Assembly: GCF_018917965.1 (NCBI RefSeq)
Contig: NZ_JAHLPP010000007.1
Location: 17,671 to 81,670, forward strand
Direction: 5' to 3'
DNA length: 64,000 nt
Source: Pseudoflavonifractor sp. MSJ-37
GTDB lineage: Bacteria; Bacillota; Clostridia; Oscillospirales; Oscillospiraceae
In this document: positions 27,695 to 36,247 of the stretch, one piece after another
How the letters are laid out: each line of letters begins with the position of its first letter
Position numbering within the stretch: the stretch's first letter is position 1
Program-made: the position numbers and the translations under genes
Notes under the pieces: generated by a model
Told to the model about the DNA's origin: nothing
What the model saw: the letters and a program-made list of their open reading frames with translations, nothing else
Databases searched by the model: none

Positions 27695-28929
27695 GCCGTT
27701 TCCTCCTCCCGGACGATCTGGCCGCCCAGAGACTCATAGTCCTCCCAGAAGTTGGGGTAGGACTTCTTCACACACTCCGCGCCCTCGACCGTCACGGGGG
27801 CTTCACAGCGGACGGCGGCGATGGCCGCCATCATGGCGATCCGGTGGTCGTTGTGGCCGGAGACAGTGACGCCCCCCGCCAGCCGGAGCTTCCCGCGGAT
27901 GGTCAGGGAATCGGCTCCCTCCTCCACGTCCGCGCCCAGCCGGCTGAGGACCTCCGTCACGGTGGCCAGCCGGTCGCTCTCCTTGATGCGCAGGCGTCCG
28001 GCGTTGAGGATCTTGGTGGTCTCCCCCGCCCGGAGGGCGGCCATGGCCGCCAGCGGGGGCACCAGATCGGGGCACTGGCTCACGTCCAGCTCCATCAGGC
28101 CCCGGCCGCTCAGGAGCTGAGCCTGCCGGTGGACGATCTTGTCCCCCTGCACGGACTCCAGATCCAGCCCGCCGATCTCCACCGGACAGCCGAAGGACCG
28201 GGCGGCATACCAGAAGGCGGCGTTGGACCAGTCGGCCTCGATGGCCATGTCCCGGTGCTCATAGACCTGTCCTCCTGGGACCCGGAAGGTCCGTGCCCCG
28301 TCGTATCCAGCCTCCACGCCGAACCGCTCCAGCGCGTCCAGCGTCATGTCCACATAGCCCCGGCTCTCCAGCTCCGTGGTGAGACGGATCTCTGAATCCC
28401 CCTCCAGCAGAGGCAGGGCGTACAGCAGGCCGGTGATGAACTGGGAGGACACGTCGCCCGGCAGCTCATAGACCCCCGGTGCCAGCGTCCCTTCCACCGT
28501 CAGGGCGCCGTCCTCCAGCGCATACCGGATGCCCTTCTCCCGGAAGATCTGGAAGTAGGGCTCCTGGGGGCGCTCCATGAGCCGGCCGTGTCCGGTGAAG
28601 CGTCCCTTCCCCTTCAGCGCCAGCGCCACAGGGATCAGGAACCGAAGGGTGGACCCGGACTCGCCGCAGTCCATACACTCAGGGGCCGGATCTTCGTGGC
28701 CGTCCACCAGTCCACAGCCCCGGATGATGGTCCCATCGGCGGAGGCGTCCGCGTCCAGCGTCCGCATACAGCGGAGGGTGGCCTGGATGTCCTCGGACAG
28801 GGCCACGTTGGACAGGCGGCAGAAGCCGTCGGACAGGGCCGCCGCGATGATCAGCCGGTGGGCCTGGGACTTGGAGGGCGGCGGCGTGATGGCCCCCTCC
28901 AGGCTCCGGGGTGCGATCGTCACTCTCAT
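27691..28929 (-). CDS. aroA: EPSP synthase (3-phosphoshikimate 1-carboxyvinyltransferase)
   Basis: The 412-residue enzyme joins phosphoenolpyruvate to shikimate 3-phosphate. Motifs are PPSKSQAHRLIIAA (about 16-29), ECMDCGESGSTLRFL, GRLMERPQEP and RIKESDRL with the DHRIAMM segment near the C-terminus. The GRLMERP loop carries Glu-Arg-Pro, as in class II-type enzymes with natural glyphosate tolerance in some species; this is only suggestive. The start ATG 28929 overlaps the aroB stop by one base. Confidence 0.94.
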   Translation of the reverse strand: MRVTIAPRSLEGAITPPPSKSQAHRLIIAAALSDGFCRLSNVALSEDIQATLRCMRTLDADASADGTIIRGCGLVDGHEDPAPECMDCGESGSTLRFLIPVALALKGKGRFTGHGRLMERPQEPYFQIFREKGIRYALEDGALTVEGTLAPGVYELPGDVSSQFITGLLYALPLLEGDSEIRLTTELESRGYVDMTLDALERFGVEAGYDGARTFRVPGGQVYEHRDMAIEADWSNAAFWYAARSFGCPVEIGGLDLESVQGDKIVHRQAQLLSGRGLMELDVSQCPDLVPPLAAMAALRAGETTKILNAGRLRIKESDRLATVTEVLSRLGADVEEGADSLTIRGKLRLAGGVTVSGHNDHRIAMMAAIAAVRCEAPVTVEGAECVKKSYPNFWEDYESLGGQIVREEETA

Positions 28930-29990
28930 CACAGCGCCTCCAGCAGGGCGGCCTTGGACATCCTGTGGGGGACGGCCTTCCCCATCTCCTCCAGGACGAT
29001 CAGGGAGATGTCGTCTCCGGCGCCCTTTTTGTCCAGCCCGATGGCGGCGACGTACTCCTCGTGGCTGCACTCGATCGTGCCAGGCAGGCCCAGGGCCGTG
29101 ACGGCCCGCTCGATCTGCCCCGCCAGCTCCGGCGGCGTGAGGCCCAGCTTGGTCCCCAGTTTGGCGGCCAGCACCATGCCCGCCGCCACGGCCTGTCCGT
29201 GGGTCCAGGTCTCATAGTGGCCGGCCAACTCGTAGGCGTGGCCCAGGGTATGGCCGAAGTTCAGGAGCATCCGGCGACCGGTGTCCCGCTCGTCCTCCAC
29301 CACCACGGACCGCTTCCAGTCACAGCAAGTGTAGAGGATGTGCTCGATATCGGCCATCAGCTCCTTCCGGCTGGGACGGGCGGCCAGGAAGTCGAAGAAC
29401 GCCCGGTCGAAGATACAGCCGTATTTGATGACCTCCGCCATGCCGTCGGCAAAGGTGCTGTCCGGCAGGGTGTCCAGCACGTCCGGGTCCATGAGGACTA
29501 GCTTGGGCTGCCAGAAGGCCCCGGCCAGGTTCTTGCCCGCCCGCAGGTCCACGGCCACCTTGCCGCCCACGGAGGAGTCCACCTGAGCCAGCAGGGTGGT
29601 GGGGATCTGGATGAAGTCCACACCCCGCAGGATCGTGGCGGCGGCGAAGCCGGCCAGATCGCCCACCACGCCTCCGCCCAAAGCGGCCACCGCGTCGGTG
29701 CGGGTCAGGCCGGCGGACATCATGTTCTCCCACAGGATAGCCAGCTCCTCTGGGCATTTGGCGCTCTCCCCGGCGGGGACGGTGCAGGTGCTCACCCGGA
29801 AGCCAGCGCTCCGCAGGCTGGCGGCCGTGCGCTCCAGGTACAGGGGCTCCACATTGCTGTCCGTCACCAGGAAGATGCGGGCGGCTTTGGGCAGGACCGT
29901 CCGGCACCGCTCGCCCGCCAGATCCAACAGGCCCCGCTGGATCTGGATGTCATATGCCCGTCCGGGCAGGTCCACAGTCAGCGTTCTCAT
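28929..29990 (-). CDS. aroB: 3-Dehydroquinate synthase
   Basis: The 353-residue NAD/zinc enzyme cyclises DAHP. It shows GGGVVGDLAGFAAATILRGV, QIPTTLLAQVDSSVGGKVAVD and the metal ligands in AEVIKYG and LNFGHTLGHAYE. It follows aroF by 45 nt and overlaps aroA. Confidence 0.96.
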   Translation of the reverse strand: MRTLTVDLPGRAYDIQIQRGLLDLAGERCRTVLPKAARIFLVTDSNVEPLYLERTAASLRSAGFRVSTCTVPAGESAKCPEELAILWENMMSAGLTRTDAVAALGGGVVGDLAGFAAATILRGVDFIQIPTTLLAQVDSSVGGKVAVDLRAGKNLAGAFWQPKLVLMDPDVLDTLPDSTFADGMAEVIKYGCIFDRAFFDFLAARPSRKELMADIEHILYTCCDWKRSVVVEDERDTGRRMLLNFGHTLGHAYELAGHYETWTHGQAVAAGMVLAAKLGTKLGLTPPELAGQIERAVTALGLPGTIECSHEEYVAAIGLDKKGAGDDISLIVLEEMGKAVPHRMSKAALLEAL

Positions 29991-30035
29991 GTCATGCGCT
30001 CCTCCTCTTTCCTCATGGGTCGTCCCGCTCCGGTC

Positions 30036-31049
30036 TCAGTCCATGGTGTTCCGCCAGGCGCGGAGGCTCTCCACCTTCTTCATCACCTGGTCGAAGTGCT
30101 CGGGGGTCAGGGACTGCTGGCCGTCGCACTTGGCGTGAGGGGGATCGTTGTGCACCTCGATGATCAGGCCGTCGCACCCGATGGCGGTGGCGGCGATGGC
30201 CAGGGGCTCCACCATCCAGTACATGCCGGCGGCGTGGGAGGGATCCACGATGATGGGCAGGTGGCTCATCTTGCGGATGGCGGGGATGGCGGACAGGTCC
30301 AGTGTGTTGCGGGTGTAAGTCTCGAAGGTGCGGATGCCCCGCTCGCAGAGGATGACGTTCTCATTGCCGGCGGCCATGATGTACTCGGCGGACATGATCC
30401 ACTCCTCGTAGGTGTTGGCCAGGCCGCGCTTGAGCAGGATGGGCTTGCTCAGCTTGCCCACTTCCTTCAGCAGATCGAAATTCTGCATGTTCCGGGCACC
30501 CACCTGCACCAGGTCCACCTTCTCCTCGAAGACCTCCGCATAGCGGGGGGCCATGATCTCGGACACGATGGGCAGGCCCGTGGCCTTCTTGGCCTCCAGC
30601 AGGAGGTCCAGTCCCTCCTCGCCCATGCCCTGGAAGGAGTAGGGGGAGGTACGGGGCTTGAACGCGCCGCCGCGGAGCATCTTGGCGCCGCTGGCCTTCA
30701 CGTCTCTGGCGATGCCGGTGACCTGCTCGGCGCTCTCCACAGAGCAGGGGCCGGCGATCACCGCGAAGTTGCCGCCGCCCACCTTGACGCCGTTCACGTC
30801 CACCACCGTGTCCTCGGGATGGAACTTCCGGTTGGCCTTCTTATAGGGCTCCTGCACGCGCATGACCCGCTCCACATGGGGGTCGATGGCGATCTTGTCC
30901 ATGTCCAGCGCGGTGGTGTCGCCCACCAGTCCCAGGATACTGCATCCCACGCCATTGGTGATGCCCACGCGGAGCCCCTGAGACTCGAACTTCTGAGCCA
31001 GAGCCTCGATATCCTGCTTCTGCGTACCGGGTTTCATGATGACTACCAT
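30036..31049 (-). CDS. aroF: DAHP synthase, type I-beta with N-terminal ferredoxin-like regulatory domain
   Basis: The 337-residue enzyme condenses erythrose 4-phosphate and PEP, the first step of the pathway. The N-terminal domain (about 1-68) is the ferredoxin-like (FL) allosteric domain; the TIM barrel holds AGPCSVES, KMLRGGAFKPRTSPYSFQG, LLKRG and DPSHAAG. Type I-beta enzymes of this form are commonly inhibited by aromatic amino acids. It is first in the aro operon, behind a leader peptide and terminator. Confidence 0.96.
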   Translation of the reverse strand: MVVIMKPGTQKQDIEALAQKFESQGLRVGITNGVGCSILGLVGDTTALDMDKIAIDPHVERVMRVQEPYKKANRKFHPEDTVVDVNGVKVGGGNFAVIAGPCSVESAEQVTGIARDVKASGAKMLRGGAFKPRTSPYSFQGMGEEGLDLLLEAKKATGLPIVSEIMAPRYAEVFEEKVDLVQVGARNMQNFDLLKEVGKLSKPILLKRGLANTYEEWIMSAEYIMAAGNENVILCERGIRTFETYTRNTLDLSAIPAIRKMSHLPIIVDPSHAAGMYWMVEPLAIAATAIGCDGLIIEVHNDPPHAKCDGQQSLTPEHFDQVMKKVESLRAWRNTMD

Positions 31050-31073
31050 GATGATCCATCCTTTCTGAAATAC

Positions 31074-31126
31074 GAAAAGGCACCTGACCCGTCCATCGAT
31101 GAGATCGATGAGCGCGTCAGGTGCCT
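31074..31126 (-). terminator. Attenuator terminator of the aro operon
   Basis: GGCACCTGAC pairs with GTCAGGTGCC (31079-31125), with an inner CATCGAT/ATCGATG stem, followed on the minus strand by TTTTCG. It lies between the leader peptide and aroF. A competing antiterminator is possible: AGGT and GCC just upstream (about 31136-31144) can pair with GGCACCT, the 5' arm of the terminator. Confidence 0.8.
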
Positions 31127-31182
31127 GTTATCTGCGGCAAACCTTGGACTCTCCGCGAGCCCCTCATCCATTCCATCTTTCT

Positions 31183-31275
31183 TTATTTACCCATGCCAAA
31201 AAAGCCGGCGCCCATAAATCGAGCCCAGCCATAGGTAAAGGAGAAAGATGCAGTTGTGAGGGTGCTTCGGTCCAT
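31183..31275 (-). CDS. Aromatic-rich leader peptide of the aro operon
   Basis: A 30-codon reading frame starts at ATG 31275, eight bases after a GAGG, and stops at TAA 31183-31185. Residues 11-26 are packed with aromatics: Phe at 11, 13, 20, 25 and 26, Tyr at 15 and Trp at 17. It lies between the aroF promoter and the terminator at 31074-31126. By analogy with pheL and trpL, ribosome stalling on these codons when aromatic aminoacyl-tRNA is scarce would favour antitermination. The peptide itself is probably without function. Confidence 0.75.
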   Translation of the reverse strand: MDRSTLTTASFSFTYGWARFMGAGFFGMGK

Positions 31276-31309
31276 TCGTCTAGCCTCACATTTCTTGAAA
31301 TTCAAGTGC

Positions 31310-31348
31310 ATTATACTCCCGCATGCATGAAAATGCAACCTGCATTTT
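31310..31348 (-). promoter_or_regulatory. aroF promoter overlapped by an operator-like palindrome
   Basis: A perfect TATAAT (31310-31315) lies 17 nt from TTGCAT (31333-31338). A perfect 8-bp inverted repeat, AAAATGCA and TGCATTTT with a 3-nt centre (31330-31348), covers the -35, so a repressor could block RNA polymerase here. The predicted transcript start is near 31303. Confidence 0.7.
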
Positions 31349-31412
31349 GTAAAGATCCAGCTTCCGTCGCCGCATGGCTTCGTACGATCTGTTCTCTCGC
31401 CTCTGCAGACCG

Positions 31413-31442
31413 GAAAAACGGCGGCCCGTCCGGACCGCCGCT
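31413..31442 (-). terminator. Terminator of the tatD/radical SAM unit
   Basis: GCGGCGG-CC pairs with GG-CCGCCG and is followed on the minus strand by TTTTTCC, 19 nt after the radical SAM gene. It isolates this unit from the aro operon. Confidence 0.8.
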
Positions 31443-31460
31443 TTGAGAGGGATATCGCTT

Positions 31461-32078
31461 TTATTCCGGGATATAGGCCCGCACTCGGAGCTTGGCGCCC
31501 AGGCTCTCTGCCAGCTCCCGGCAGTGCTGGATCTCCTCAGGACTCTTGTCCTTGTCCACGATGGTCATGATCACATGAGGCACGTAGGCCGTGGCCTCCT
31601 TCGTGAAGTCCAGCATGGCCTCCCAGCCCTTCACCCCGTCCCTGGGCTGAGTGACGGCGCAGTACTCCTCCGCCGTGGAACCGTTCAAAGAGATGGATAC
31701 GGTATCGATCCGTCCCTTCAGCTCCGGCACCACGTCCCGGCCGTGGATCAGGTTCGCGTGGCCGTTGGTGTTGATCCGGGTGGGAGGCAGGGCGGGCACC
31801 CTGACCTTGAGCTGATCCACCAGCCACAGGATATCATCGATCCGGAAGGTGGGCTCCCCAAAGCCGCAGAACACCAGCTCCCGGTAGGAGGCCAGATCTC
31901 GGGCCGTCAGGTCGGCCAGAGCCTCTTCCCGGCTGGGCTCATGCTCCAGCCACAGGTCGTCGGCGTAGATGCTTCCCTTGTGTCCATTGTGCCGCAGGCA
32001 GAACACGCAGGCGCAGTCGCACTTGTTGGTCAGGTTCACATAGAGCGCGCCTTCATATTCATAAGAGATCGTCATCAT
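31461..32078 (-). CDS. TatD-associated radical SAM protein
   Basis: The 205-residue protein holds the radical SAM cluster motif C-x3-C-x2-C (within NKCDCACVFCLR, about 18-29) and a GFGEPTFR SAM-binding strand (about 72-79). It lies directly downstream of tatD, as in the recurrent TatD-linked radical SAM family, whose substrate is unknown. Short length means a partial TIM barrel with little extra domain. Its ribosome site is AGGAG before ATG 32078; the second Met is also possible. It ends near a terminator at 31413-31442. Confidence 0.82.
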   Translation of the reverse strand: MMTISYEYEGALYVNLTNKCDCACVFCLRHNGHKGSIYADDLWLEHEPSREEALADLTARDLASYRELVFCGFGEPTFRIDDILWLVDQLKVRVPALPPTRINTNGHANLIHGRDVVPELKGRIDTVSISLNGSTAEEYCAVTQPRDGVKGWEAMLDFTKEATAYVPHVIMTIVDKDKSPEEIQHCRELAESLGAKLRVRAYIPE

Positions 32079-32119
32079 AGTCGTTCTTCTCCTCTTCTCT
32101 CATTTCTCTAAATGCCGTG

Positions 32120-32950
32120 TCATGGGATGCGGAAGAACCGCTTCCCGTTCTCCATCGTGACGCGGGCCGCCTCTTCGGTGGTCAGACCCTTGATCTGGGC
32201 CACGGTCTCCGCCATGCGCCACAAATACCCTGAATCACACCGCCGCCCCCGGAAGGGCTCCGGCGTCATATACGGGGAGTCGGTCTCCAGCATGATGTGG
32301 TCCATGGGGAGCCACTCCAGCACCTCCAACGCCCGGCGGGCCTTCTTGAAGGTGATGCTGCCGGTGAAGGAGAGCATCCAGCCCATCTTCACCAGGATCT
32401 TCGCCTCCTCGACGCTCCCGGCGTAGCAGTGGAACACGCCCCGGGCGTTCGGGTGGGCCCGGGCGATGTCCAGACAATCCTGATGGGCGTCCCGGTCGTG
32501 GACGATAGCGGGCAGATCCAGCTCCTCCGCCAGAGAGAGCTGGGCATCATAGAACGCCCGCTGTTTGGCCCGTCCCTCCGGGTCCTTGACCCAATAGTAG
32601 TCCAGACCGATCTCGCCGATGGCCTTGACCCTGGGATGGGCCGCCAGGGCCCGGATCTGGTCCAGATCCGGCCGCTCCACCCCCTCCAAATTTTCAGGGT
32701 GAAAGCCCACGGCGGCATACATGAAGGGCCAGCGCTCCGCCAGCTCCACGGCCATCCGGGAGGAGGGCAGATCGCAGCCGGGGTCCACCACCAGCGCCAC
32801 GCCCCGGTCCGCCAGACCGGCCAGGACCTGATCCCGGTCCGGATCGAAGGCGTCGCTGTCATAGTGGGCATGGGTGTCGAAAAAGATCGGTCCGGTCTCC
32901 TTCACGGCCGGCCAGCAGGGCTGGGGCTCCGGACAGACAGCATGGGACAT
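32120..32950 (-). CDS. tatD: TatD family metal-dependent hydrolase (DNase)
   Basis: The 276-residue TIM-barrel protein has the metal ligands DTHAHYD (near residue 26), the IGEIGLDYY Glu, VHDRD His, FHCYAG His and LETDSPY Asp, which match TatD 3'-5' exonucleases. ATG 32950 is preferred because AGGAGG lies nine bases upstream; an upstream extension has none. It is co-oriented with the radical SAM gene 41 nt downstream. Confidence 0.9.
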   Translation of the reverse strand: MSHAVCPEPQPCWPAVKETGPIFFDTHAHYDSDAFDPDRDQVLAGLADRGVALVVDPGCDLPSSRMAVELAERWPFMYAAVGFHPENLEGVERPDLDQIRALAAHPRVKAIGEIGLDYYWVKDPEGRAKQRAFYDAQLSLAEELDLPAIVHDRDAHQDCLDIARAHPNARGVFHCYAGSVEEAKILVKMGWMLSFTGSITFKKARRALEVLEWLPMDHIMLETDSPYMTPEPFRGRRCDSGYLWRMAETVAQIKGLTTEEAARVTMENGKRFFRIP

Positions 32951-33118
32951 AGGCAAGGACCTCCTAGATATCATGATAGCATCCTCCGTCCCCATTGGAA
33001 TACCCAGTCCGCAGATATCGGATAAGGCCAGTGGGATCATCGGACGCAGAAAAAGCTGTTTTTCAGGCTCCATCTATGATACAATGTTTCCTACTTGAAT
33101 GCAAGGGAGCCGATCGAT

Positions 33119-34072
33119 ATGTCGAGCACATCTACGAACACGCTGTCTCAGGCCTTCCGGAGCTTCGCCCAGGAGGGCGGCTTCCGGCTCACCGGCGACG
33201 GGAAGGTCTATGGTGCCAGCCGCCGCTATCCCTTCGAGGCGGCCCTCATCACCCGGGGGCAGGGCGTCGTCTGTTTCTTTGTCCGGGTGGACGGCGTCCT
33301 CTCCACCGATGCCCTCACCGCCCTCCGTGGGAAGCTGGACCAGGGTTGGACCGTTGGCATCGCCGCCCGCGGCAATTATACCCTGACCTACAATGCCGCC
33401 AAAAACAAGGGCGGTGCCCACGATCTGGCCCGGGCGCTGGATGCCATGACCGCCGCTCTGGCGGCTGATAAGGTCCCCATCCCCGACGTCTGCCCGATCT
33501 GTCAGAAGAAGCACTGCGACGCACTGGCCAAGGTCCAGGACATGGGCTTCGGTCCGGTCCACCGGGCCTGTGTCCGCAACGCCGCGAAGGATCTGCGCCC
33601 CGCCGCCAAGGCCGGCTCTGTGCCCACCGGCTGGATCGGTGCGGTGCTGGGCGCGCTGGTGGGTGCCCTCCCCTCGGTGGTCACCACTATCCTGATGGGC
33701 CGGATCTTCCTGCTGGCCTATGCCCTGATCCCCCTGCTGGCCTTCCAGGGCTATAAGCTCCTCCGGGGCAAGATCGATCACCGGGCCCCTCTGACCGCCA
33801 CCGCCGTCACCTCTCTGGCCGGCCTGTTCCTGCTGCAGCTCTTCTTCGCTGCCTGGAGCCAGGGCACGGCCCTCTCCCCCGCCCTGTATGGCACCGTGTT
33901 CGGTCCCGCGGACGTGCTGAAGAGCCTGCTCCTCTGGCTCTTCGGTCTGTGGATGGCCTGGGGCCAGCTCAGCCGCACCTCCGGCTATGCCGCCGAGTCC
34001 TTCACCTCCACGCTGGACACGATGACCACTCCGGATGGCAAGCCCCTCCAGTCCGGCCATCAAAAGGACTGA
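33119..34072 (+). CDS. Membrane protein with an internal Cys-rich segment, function unknown
   Basis: The 317-residue protein has a soluble N-terminal part (about 1-125), a possible zinc ribbon at CPICQKKHC (about 127-135) with a nearby HRAC, and four hydrophobic spans (about 170-195, 200-222, 232-255 and 275-297). The ATG at 33119 has an AAGGGAG site nine bases upstream; a TTG 24 nt earlier overlaps that site and is rejected. I do not recognise the family. It is a single-gene unit closed by a terminator at 34094-34123. Confidence 0.65.
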   Translation: MSSTSTNTLSQAFRSFAQEGGFRLTGDGKVYGASRRYPFEAALITRGQGVVCFFVRVDGVLSTDALTALRGKLDQGWTVGIAARGNYTLTYNAAKNKGGAHDLARALDAMTAALAADKVPIPDVCPICQKKHCDALAKVQDMGFGPVHRACVRNAAKDLRPAAKAGSVPTGWIGAVLGALVGALPSVVTTILMGRIFLLAYALIPLLAFQGYKLLRGKIDHRAPLTATAVTSLAGLFLLQLFFAAWSQGTALSPALYGTVFGPADVLKSLLLWLFGLWMAWGQLSRTSGYAAESFTSTLDTMTTPDGKPLQSGHQKD

Positions 34073-34093
34073 CGAAACTCCTCCGAATATCGA

Positions 34094-34123
34094 AAAGGCG
34101 CTGCCCGCCCGGGCAGCGCCTTT
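34094..34123 (+). terminator. Bidirectional terminator between the 33119 gene and the V-ATPase operon
   Basis: AAAGGCGCTGCCCG pairs with CGGGCAGCGCCTTT; A and T runs on the two sides allow termination of both converging units. Confidence 0.85.
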
Positions 34124-34147
34124 CTTCTTCGTTCCACGATGTTCGGA

Positions 34148-34861
34148 TCAGATCTCCTCCGGCGCGTCCAGATGGCCTCCGGCGGCCTCGATGGCCTCCC
34201 GGTCCTTGGCCTGACGGTCCTGGATGGCGTCCTGGAGGACCATATCCTTCACCTTCATGAGGCGGATGGTGGTAGAACGCTCGTTCTCATCCAGCTTCAT
34301 GGAGATATACTTGATAGCCTCCTGCATCTGGGGGATCTTGACGTACTCCAGCGCGTTGACGCGGCGGCGGGTCTTTTCGATCTCCTCCGCCAGGAGCTGA
34401 CTGGTCTTTTCGATCTCCGCCAGGCGGAGCATATCCTGGAACACGGAGGCCATGGCGTCCACCGCGTCATCCAGCTCGCCAGATGTGGTGGCGAAGCCGT
34501 AGGGATAGACCTCCCCCGGATCCTCGCTCTTGGTTTTGAACTGGTAGACAGGCACTTCCACCGACATGACGTTCTGGAAGCTCATATCCAGTTCCACGCT
34601 CTGCTTGGGGTAGAGCAGAGACTGCTCCAGCATCTCGCTGGACATGAGGGCCGAGGCCACCGTGAAGGAGCCGTAGGCCTGCATGAGGCCGTCCTCTACC
34701 TTTTTGCGAAGGGCCCGGTTCTCCCGCACCACGTCCAGGAACTGCTTCATCAGCTCATCGCGCTTGTCTTTCAGGAGCTTGTGGCCCCGGGTCGCCGTTT
34801 TCAGCCGGCCCTTCAGCCGGGTCAGCTCCATGCGGGTGGGGTTCACATTGATGGCCGGCAT
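34148..34861 (-). CDS. ntpD: V-type ATPase subunit D
   Basis: The 237-residue protein is a long antiparallel coiled coil (start NPTRMELTRLKGRLKTATRGHKLLKDKRDELM; end rich in Glu and Lys) that forms the central rotor shaft together with subunit F. It is the last gene of the ntp operon, 4 nt after ntpB. The ending near residues 215-237 is Glu-rich and probably flexible. Confidence 0.94.
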   Translation of the reverse strand: MPAINVNPTRMELTRLKGRLKTATRGHKLLKDKRDELMKQFLDVVRENRALRKKVEDGLMQAYGSFTVASALMSSEMLEQSLLYPKQSVELDMSFQNVMSVEVPVYQFKTKSEDPGEVYPYGFATTSGELDDAVDAMASVFQDMLRLAEIEKTSQLLAEEIEKTRRRVNALEYVKIPQMQEAIKYISMKLDENERSTTIRLMKVKDMVLQDAIQDRQAKDREAIEAAGGHLDAPEEI

Positions 34862-34864
34862 ACG

Positions 34865-36247
34865 TTATCCCTCCTTTTTCGGGAGGTACTTCTCGATGAA
34901 CTCCGGCTTGATGCGCTTCAGCTCCGCGGGCGGCAGGATGCTCAGCAGCTCCCAGCCCAGCTGGAGGGTCTCCTCGATGGTCCGGTTGGTGTCGTTGCCC
35001 TGGGAGACATAGCGCTTCTCGAACTCGTCAGCGAACTTGGCGTACAGCAGGTCGGTGGGGCTCAGGGCGGCCTCGCCCAGGATGGACATGAGTTCCTTGT
35101 TCTCCTTGCCGGTGGAATACGCGGCGAAGAGCTGGTTCATGGTGCCGGCGTGGTCCTCGCGGGTCTTGCCCACGCCGATGCCCTTGTCCTTCAGACGGGA
35201 CAGGGAGGGCAGCACGTCCACGGGCGGGTTGATGCCCTTGCGGTAGAGCTCCCGGCTCAGGATGATCTGGCCCTCGGTGATATAGCCGGTCAGGTCGGGG
35301 ATGGGATGGGTCTTGTCATCCTCGGGCATGGTCAGGATGGGGATCAGAGTGATAGAGCCGGGCTTGCCCAGCTGACGGCCGGCGCGCTCGTAGATGGTGG
35401 CCAGGTTGGTGTACAGGTAGCCGGGGTAGCCGCGGCGGCCGGGGACCTCTTTCTTGGCCGCGGAGACCTCACGCAGGGCCTCGGCGTAGTTGGTGATGTC
35501 GGTCAGGATGACCAGCACGTGCATCCCCTTCTCGAAGGCCAGATACTCGGCGGCGGTGAGGGCCATCCGGGGGGTGGCGATACGCTCGACGGCGGGGTCG
35601 TTGGCCAGGTTGGTGAACAGCACGGTACGGTCGATGGCGCCGGTGCGCTTGAACTCCTGCACGAAGAAGTCGGACTCCTCGAAGGTGATGCCGATGGCGG
35701 CGAACACCACGGCGAAGTTGCCGGCGTCATCGCCCAGCACCTTGGCCTGACGGGCGATCTGGGCGGCCAGGGCCGCATGGGGCAGGCCGGAGCCAGAGAA
35801 GATCGGCAGCTTCTGGCCGCGGACCAGGGTGTTCAGGCCGTCGATCGTAGAGATGCCGGTCTGGATGAACTCGTTGGGGTAGTCACGGGCGGCCGGGTTC
35901 ATGGCCAGACCGTTGATGTCCCGGTGCTCCTCGGCCAGGATCTCGGGACCGCCGTCGATGGGGCGGCCCATGCCGTTGAACACGCGGCCCAGCATATCGC
36001 CGGACACGCCCAGCTCCAGAGGATGCCCCAGGAACCGGATCTTGGAATCCTTCAGATTGATGCCGGCGCTGGCCTCGAAAAGCTGGACCACGGCGTTGTC
36101 GCCGTTGACCTCCAGCACCTGGCAGCGGCGGACGGTGCCGTCGGGCAGCTCGATCTCGCCCAGCTCGTCATAGCCCACGCCCTTGACACGGCGGACCACC
36201 ATCAGAGGACCGTTGACCTCCTGGATCGTCTTATATTCGCGGATCAT
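34865..36247 (-). CDS. ntpB: V-type ATPase non-catalytic subunit B
   Basis: The 460-residue protein has the alpha/beta fold of rotary ATPases with [19 protein letters not shown] in place of a proper P-loop, as expected for the regulatory B subunit, and [21 protein letters not shown] strands. It alternates with A in the A3B3 head. It overlaps ntpA by 4 nt, so translation is coupled. Confidence 0.95.
   Translation of the reverse strand: MIREYKTIQEVNGPLMVVRRVKGVGYDELGEIELPDGTVRRCQVLEVNGDNAVVQLFEASAGINLKDSKIRFLGHPLELGVSGDMLGRVFNGMGRPIDGGPEILAEEHRDINGLAMNPAARDYPNEFIQTGISTIDGLNTLVRGQKLPIFSGSGLPHAALAAQIARQAKVLGDDAGNFAVVFAAIGITFEESDFFVQEFKRTGAIDRTVLFTNLANDPAVERIATPRMALTAAEYLAFEKGMHVLVILTDITNYAEALREVSAAKKEVPGRRGYPGYLYTNLATIYERAGRQLGKPGSITLIPILTMPEDDKTHPIPDLTGYITEGQIILSRELYRKGINPPVDVLPSLSRLKDKGIGVGKTREDHAGTMNQLFAAYSTGKENKELMSILGEAALSPTDLLYAKFADEFEKRYVSQGNDTNRTIEETLQLGWELLSILPPAELKRIKPEFIEKYLPKKEG

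Noticed and set aside
31050..31320. T-box riboswitch upstream of aroF
   Set aside because: No AGGGTGG-ACCGCG T-box consensus was seen; the leader peptide and terminator explain the region better.
33070..33095. Promoter with TATGAT/TACAAT directly before the 33119 gene
   Set aside because: A plausible -10 exists, but no -35 box better than chance was found, so it was not listed.
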